DNA of 43,745 nt from a virus. The notes beneath the pieces are model-generated. The model was not told the origin of the DNA and did no database searches. It saw only the letters and a program-made list of their open reading frames with translations. The translations under genes and the position numbers were made by a program. Shown piece after piece: positions 41,435 through 43,745 of this stretch. The stretch's first letter is position 1. Each line of letters begins with the position of its first letter. The stretch is from positions 4,674 to 48,418 of IMG/VR virus record IMGVR_UViG_3300001460_000036. One strand, 5' to 3'.

Positions 41435-41764
41435 TTACGCAGAGTACTCTACTTCTATTTGAGCTACGCCAGTAATAACGTATTTAGGCTCAAGAACAAA
41501 GTATGGTTTTACCCAACTTGTTTGTAATGCTGTTTCAATAGCATCTACAATACTGTTTAACTGCTCTTTAGTTTTAGCGGCGTCACTTGCTGTTGAAGCT
41601 GTAATCTCAAATCCTAAGACTTCAGAAGCTCCTGTCGCTGTGTGACCAACTACATTATAAAGAATTTTAACTTTACTGTTTGCTCCTACTTCTACTCCAA
41701 GAATGTTCTTAATTGGAATTAAGTGATAAGCGTCACTTAGACTGATTTTTAAAAATTTTTCCAT
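41435..41764 (-). CDS. Small virion-like protein, own transcription unit
   Basis: 109 aa, soluble, beta-rich (KISLSDAYHLIPIKNILGVE, then KVKILYNVVGH) with a helix (DAAKTKEQLNSIVDAIETAL) and ending YVITGVAQIEVEYSA. No family recognised. It has its own -7 box upstream and a strong terminator downstream, an arrangement that allows high expression, as for an abundant head or tail component. It lies between capsid and connector genes. Confidence 0.6.
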   Translation of the reverse strand: MEKFLKISLSDAYHLIPIKNILGVEVGANSKVKILYNVVGHTATGASEVLGFEITASTASDAAKTKEQLNSIVDAIETALQTSWVKPYFVLEPKYVITGVAQIEVEYSA

Positions 41765-41807
41765 CGTTATAAAAAAAAATAAATGTTATATGAGATTATT
41801 CTCACTA

Positions 41808-41815
41808 CAAATATA
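41808..41815 (-). promoter_or_regulatory. -7 promoter box TATATTTG for 109-aa gene
   Basis: The minus strand reads CGTATATTTGTAG, matching TAnnTTTG, 44 bases before the ATG at 41764. A TTG (in GCTTGAAGG) about 21 bases upstream could serve as -33. Confidence 0.5.
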
Positions 41816-41818
41816 CGA

Positions 41819-42577
41819 CTAATTATCTTTATCCTTCAAGCGTTTTGATAAACCTTTAAAAGTTTCAAGACCATCTTCAGATTGGAAGTAAGAAGCCACA
41901 ATAAAATTTGCGTCTTCACCAAACGGAACTGTCAACATTTTCTTTTTATTTTTTGGTAAGTTAAAATATACATCACGTTGATTGTTTCTAAATGCTAAAT
42001 ATCCAGCATCAAAAAACTTATACACTGTGTCTTGCAATTCTAACATAGGATCATTTAAAGTCTCAATAAAATCTTGAGGTTCTTGTTTTGCATACAGTAA
42101 TATATCTCTTTTTATTTCAGTTGTCGACATCTTGTCTACTCCTGTTCCTAAAAGTATACGTGAGACTGATAACAGTTTTTCTAAGTTTAAATTTTTGGCA
42201 ACTATTTGTGCTTCTAATTCTAACTCAACTATTTCTAATTCATCTGCTGCATCTCTTGCTGAATCAACTTCTTCAAATATGCTACCATTTTGTGGATGTA
42301 AGTGTAAAAATTTTTGTAACACTTGATTTTGTTTAGGCACAAATAAAACACCGTCCTCAAAAACAATAGGTTCTAAAATGGCATTGCCATCTTGCTCCTC
42401 TTCAAATGGGGATCTTTGGTTTCGTGCATAACGTAAAGGTTTGTTTACACCTTCAGTTTCATCAAAATGTAATAGTGGGAATCTTCGTGAGTTTCGAGAT
42501 GCTAACATAAATGATAATGGTGCAGAATCTCTTTTTAGTCTGTAGAATTTATCTACAAATTTATTTGTGTTTTTCAT
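41819..42577 (-). CDS. Hypothetical protein downstream of capsid gene
   Basis: 252 aa, charged and helical, with the start MKNTNKFVDKFYRLKRDSAP, the segment LHFDETEGVNKPLRYARNQR, a long acidic helix region (EEVDSARDAADELEIVELEL) and FFDAGYLAFRNNQRDVYFNL near the C-terminus. No family recognised. Its place between the capsid and a small virion-like gene suggests a head-related protein. No promoter was found; a hairpin lies in the 87-base gap before it. Confidence 0.5.
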   Translation of the reverse strand: MKNTNKFVDKFYRLKRDSAPLSFMLASRNSRRFPLLHFDETEGVNKPLRYARNQRSPFEEEQDGNAILEPIVFEDGVLFVPKQNQVLQKFLHLHPQNGSIFEEVDSARDAADELEIVELELEAQIVAKNLNLEKLLSVSRILLGTGVDKMSTTEIKRDILLYAKQEPQDFIETLNDPMLELQDTVYKFFDAGYLAFRNNQRDVYFNLPKNKKKMLTVPFGEDANFIVASYFQSEDGLETFKGLSKRLKDKDN

Positions 42578-42621
42578 TGTAATATGATTTAATTTAATTT
42601 AAAATTTATTAAAGTAATAAT

Positions 42622-42646
42622 TACCCCCGTCATTAAGACGAGGGTA
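42622..42646 (-). terminator. Hairpin between capsid gene and 252-aa gene
   Basis: On the minus strand ACCCTCGTC pairs with GACGGGGGT (one T-G pair) around TTAAT. The following bases (AATTATTACTTTAAT) are not a pure T-run, so this may be a partial terminator or an RNA processing site lowering expression after the capsid gene. Confidence 0.5.
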
Positions 42647-42664
42647 AAGATTACATAACTACTA

Positions 42665-43745
42665 TTAATTCTGGAATAAGAAGAAATTGTTTGCACCTAA
42701 AGTACATACAGCTCTTTCACTCAAGAAGTTTACTTCCATTGCATCTAAGTCAGAAGTTCTTGCTCCACCAGCAGAACCAGTGATCCAAGTTTTGTAACGT
42801 CTGTCTTCAGTTTCAGAAGCTCTATATCTAACATGTAAGAATGGTCTTTTAGCGTTCTTACCTAAGATTTGGTCATATACTGTAGTTGAACCAGCAGGAA
42901 CTAAAAGTCCATTTACTGCTCCACCAACAACATCACCTCTCATAGTAGGATCGTTTAAGTATTTCCAATCAGACTTGTAGAAGTCATAACCTCTTCTGAA
43001 TCCTGTGAATCCAAGATTTAAAGCCATTTCTTCATCATTGTCAAATAAACCATATGAAGTACCACCTGCTCCGTAAGAGTTTTGTGCTGCTAACATATCG
43101 TCAATATCAAATGAGAATTCTCTATTTACGAAAATTACATTTTCTTCAATAGAACCTTGCTTGTCAAGTCTTTGAATGATGTTGTCAAACTGAGATAATA
43201 CTTGTGGGTTTCCTCCACCCCAAACATTTCCTCTTTGTCCAACAACGTAGAAAATACCATCAGAACCATTTAAGTTTGCTGCTGAGTTACCAGCTGCAAC
43301 TCCTTGTAAGAAATCACCAGCTCCAGATGCTGCATCTGCAGGTACTGCTTCAATCATTGCAGTCTCAAGATAATCTTCAAATCTTAATCTTGTTTCATGC
43401 TCAGACTTTAAATACCATAAGTATCCAGAAGCACCATTTTCAGTTGTAACTTCAATCCATCCGATTTGTGCCATATCAGAACCAGAAACAGAATACTTGT
43501 CTTTGATGATGATTGGTTTGTTATCGAAGATATAGTCATCAGCTTCTAATGATCCTACCATTCCGTTAGTTCCTTTGTTAAATTCAGAACCATAAACAAA
43601 AATATCACACGCAACACCAGCACCTACTGCTTGTCCTGTTGCTTCATAGTAAGCTATTTGAACTTGGTTTACACCAGTTCCAGCTCCAGCATCACTTGGT
43701 CCTGCCGTTACAATACCTTTGTTTTGTAAGTTTGATCCAGGTGTG
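42665..43745 (-). CDS. Major capsid protein, C-terminal part (cut by window edge)
   Basis: The frame is open from the right edge, with about 61 codons before the internal Met at 43561; they read TPGSNLQNKGIVTAG at the edge and FVYGSEFNKGTNG before that Met. About 359 codons are visible and the true start lies outside. The segments IGWIEVTTENGASGYLWYLK, then HETRLRFEDYLETAMIEAVP, then WKYLNDPTMRGDVVGGAVNG and RPFLHVRYRASETEDRRYKT fit, from memory, major capsid proteins of marine podoviruses (HK97-like fold). It lies at the head of the visible virion block. Confidence 0.75.
   Translation of the reverse strand, partial: TPGSNLQNKGIVTAGPSDAGAGTGVNQVQIAYYEATGQAVGAGVACDIFVYGSEFNKGTNGMVGSLEADDYIFDNKPIIIKDKYSVSGSDMAQIGWIEVTTENGASGYLWYLKSEHETRLRFEDYLETAMIEAVPADAASGAGDFLQGVAAGNSAANLNGSDGIFYVVGQRGNVWGGGNPQVLSQFDNIIQRLDKQGSIEENVIFVNREFSFDIDDMLAAQNSYGAGGTSYGLFDNDEEMALNLGFTGFRRGYDFYKSDWKYLNDPTMRGDVVGGAVNGLLVPAGSTTVYDQILGKNAKRPFLHVRYRASETEDRRYKTWITGSAGGARTSDLDAMEVNFLSERAVCTLGANNFFLFQN

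Noticed and set aside
1-43745. Prophage or temperate lifestyle
   Set aside because: No integrase, excisionase or CI-like repressor was recognised. The tRNA-like piece alone is not enough to claim an attachment site. Genes outside the window could change this view.

Overview
The window is about 43.7 kb of a low-GC, tightly packed tailed-phage genome. It is most likely a short-tailed (podovirus-like) lytic phage of a marine Bacteroidota/Flavobacteriia host. Four things point to that host: TAnnTTTG-type -7 promoter boxes; AT-rich gene leaders without Shine-Dalgarno sequences; signal peptides with the Flavobacterium-style Ala-Gln cleavage site; and protein families typical of Bacteroidota mobile DNA (BT4734/VirE-type primase, DUF1071 annealase, DUF736-like SSB, tail proteins of the 'MNKSIDERLLPPGEY' type). 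No integrase was seen, and no terminase, portal or DNA polymerase. Both ends cut genes (a secreted protein on the left, the major capsid protein on the right), so the genome continues beyond the window, where head and packaging genes are expected.

Layout. (1) 1-5435, minus strand: chaperonin genes groEL-groES, an amidase endolysin, a run of very small basic or Cys-containing proteins, a virion-like protein, a one-TM protein and two secreted proteins. One plus-strand winged-helix gene (3115-3579) is embedded here and diverges from the endolysin. (2) 5436-6493: non-coding junction between leftward late and rightward early transcription, with one small minus gene, an AT-rich iteron element and a more GC-rich, hairpin-rich stretch. 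(3) 6494-20604, plus strand: early genes. First come small unknowns, a tRNA-like minihelix and an atypical C5 methyltransferase. Then come an Nmad1/DUF1599 protein, a DnaA-domain-IV protein, annealase + PD-(D/E)XK exonuclease + SSB-like protein, primase-helicase, Dcm methyltransferase, SNF2-like helicase, VRR-NUC nuclease, a second DnaA-domain-IV protein and a metallophosphoesterase. (4) 20585-43745, minus strand: virion genes. Read in transcription order they are the capsid protein, two unknowns, two connector-like proteins, a 1578-aa tail protein, two tail/fibre proteins, and then a cassette that looks like T7 gp13-gp14-gp15-gp16. That cassette holds a GNAT-fold protein, an Ala/Gln-rich helical protein, a 712-aa helical protein and a 2946-aa giant with an embedded HExxH metallopeptidase.

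How it may work. Early genes provide primer synthesis, unwinding, recombination and methylation, while polymerisation probably uses the host replisome. The most striking non-coding structure is a duplicated element (5491-5660 and 13049-13208). An inverted motif lies exactly 92 bp from a tandem TGAACATAATGAACATAA iteron, across an AT-rich core, followed by an ACTGwAAATCAGA box. One copy sits at the early/late divide and the other directly abuts the primase gene. With two phage proteins resembling the DNA-binding domain of DnaA, this makes a plausible but unproven phage initiation or switch system. Late units are preceded by a conserved extended box, TTTGTTATCTTTGT. At one site the -7 box lies in a perfect dyad shared with the divergent winged-helix gene, which suggests a phage-encoded late regulator.
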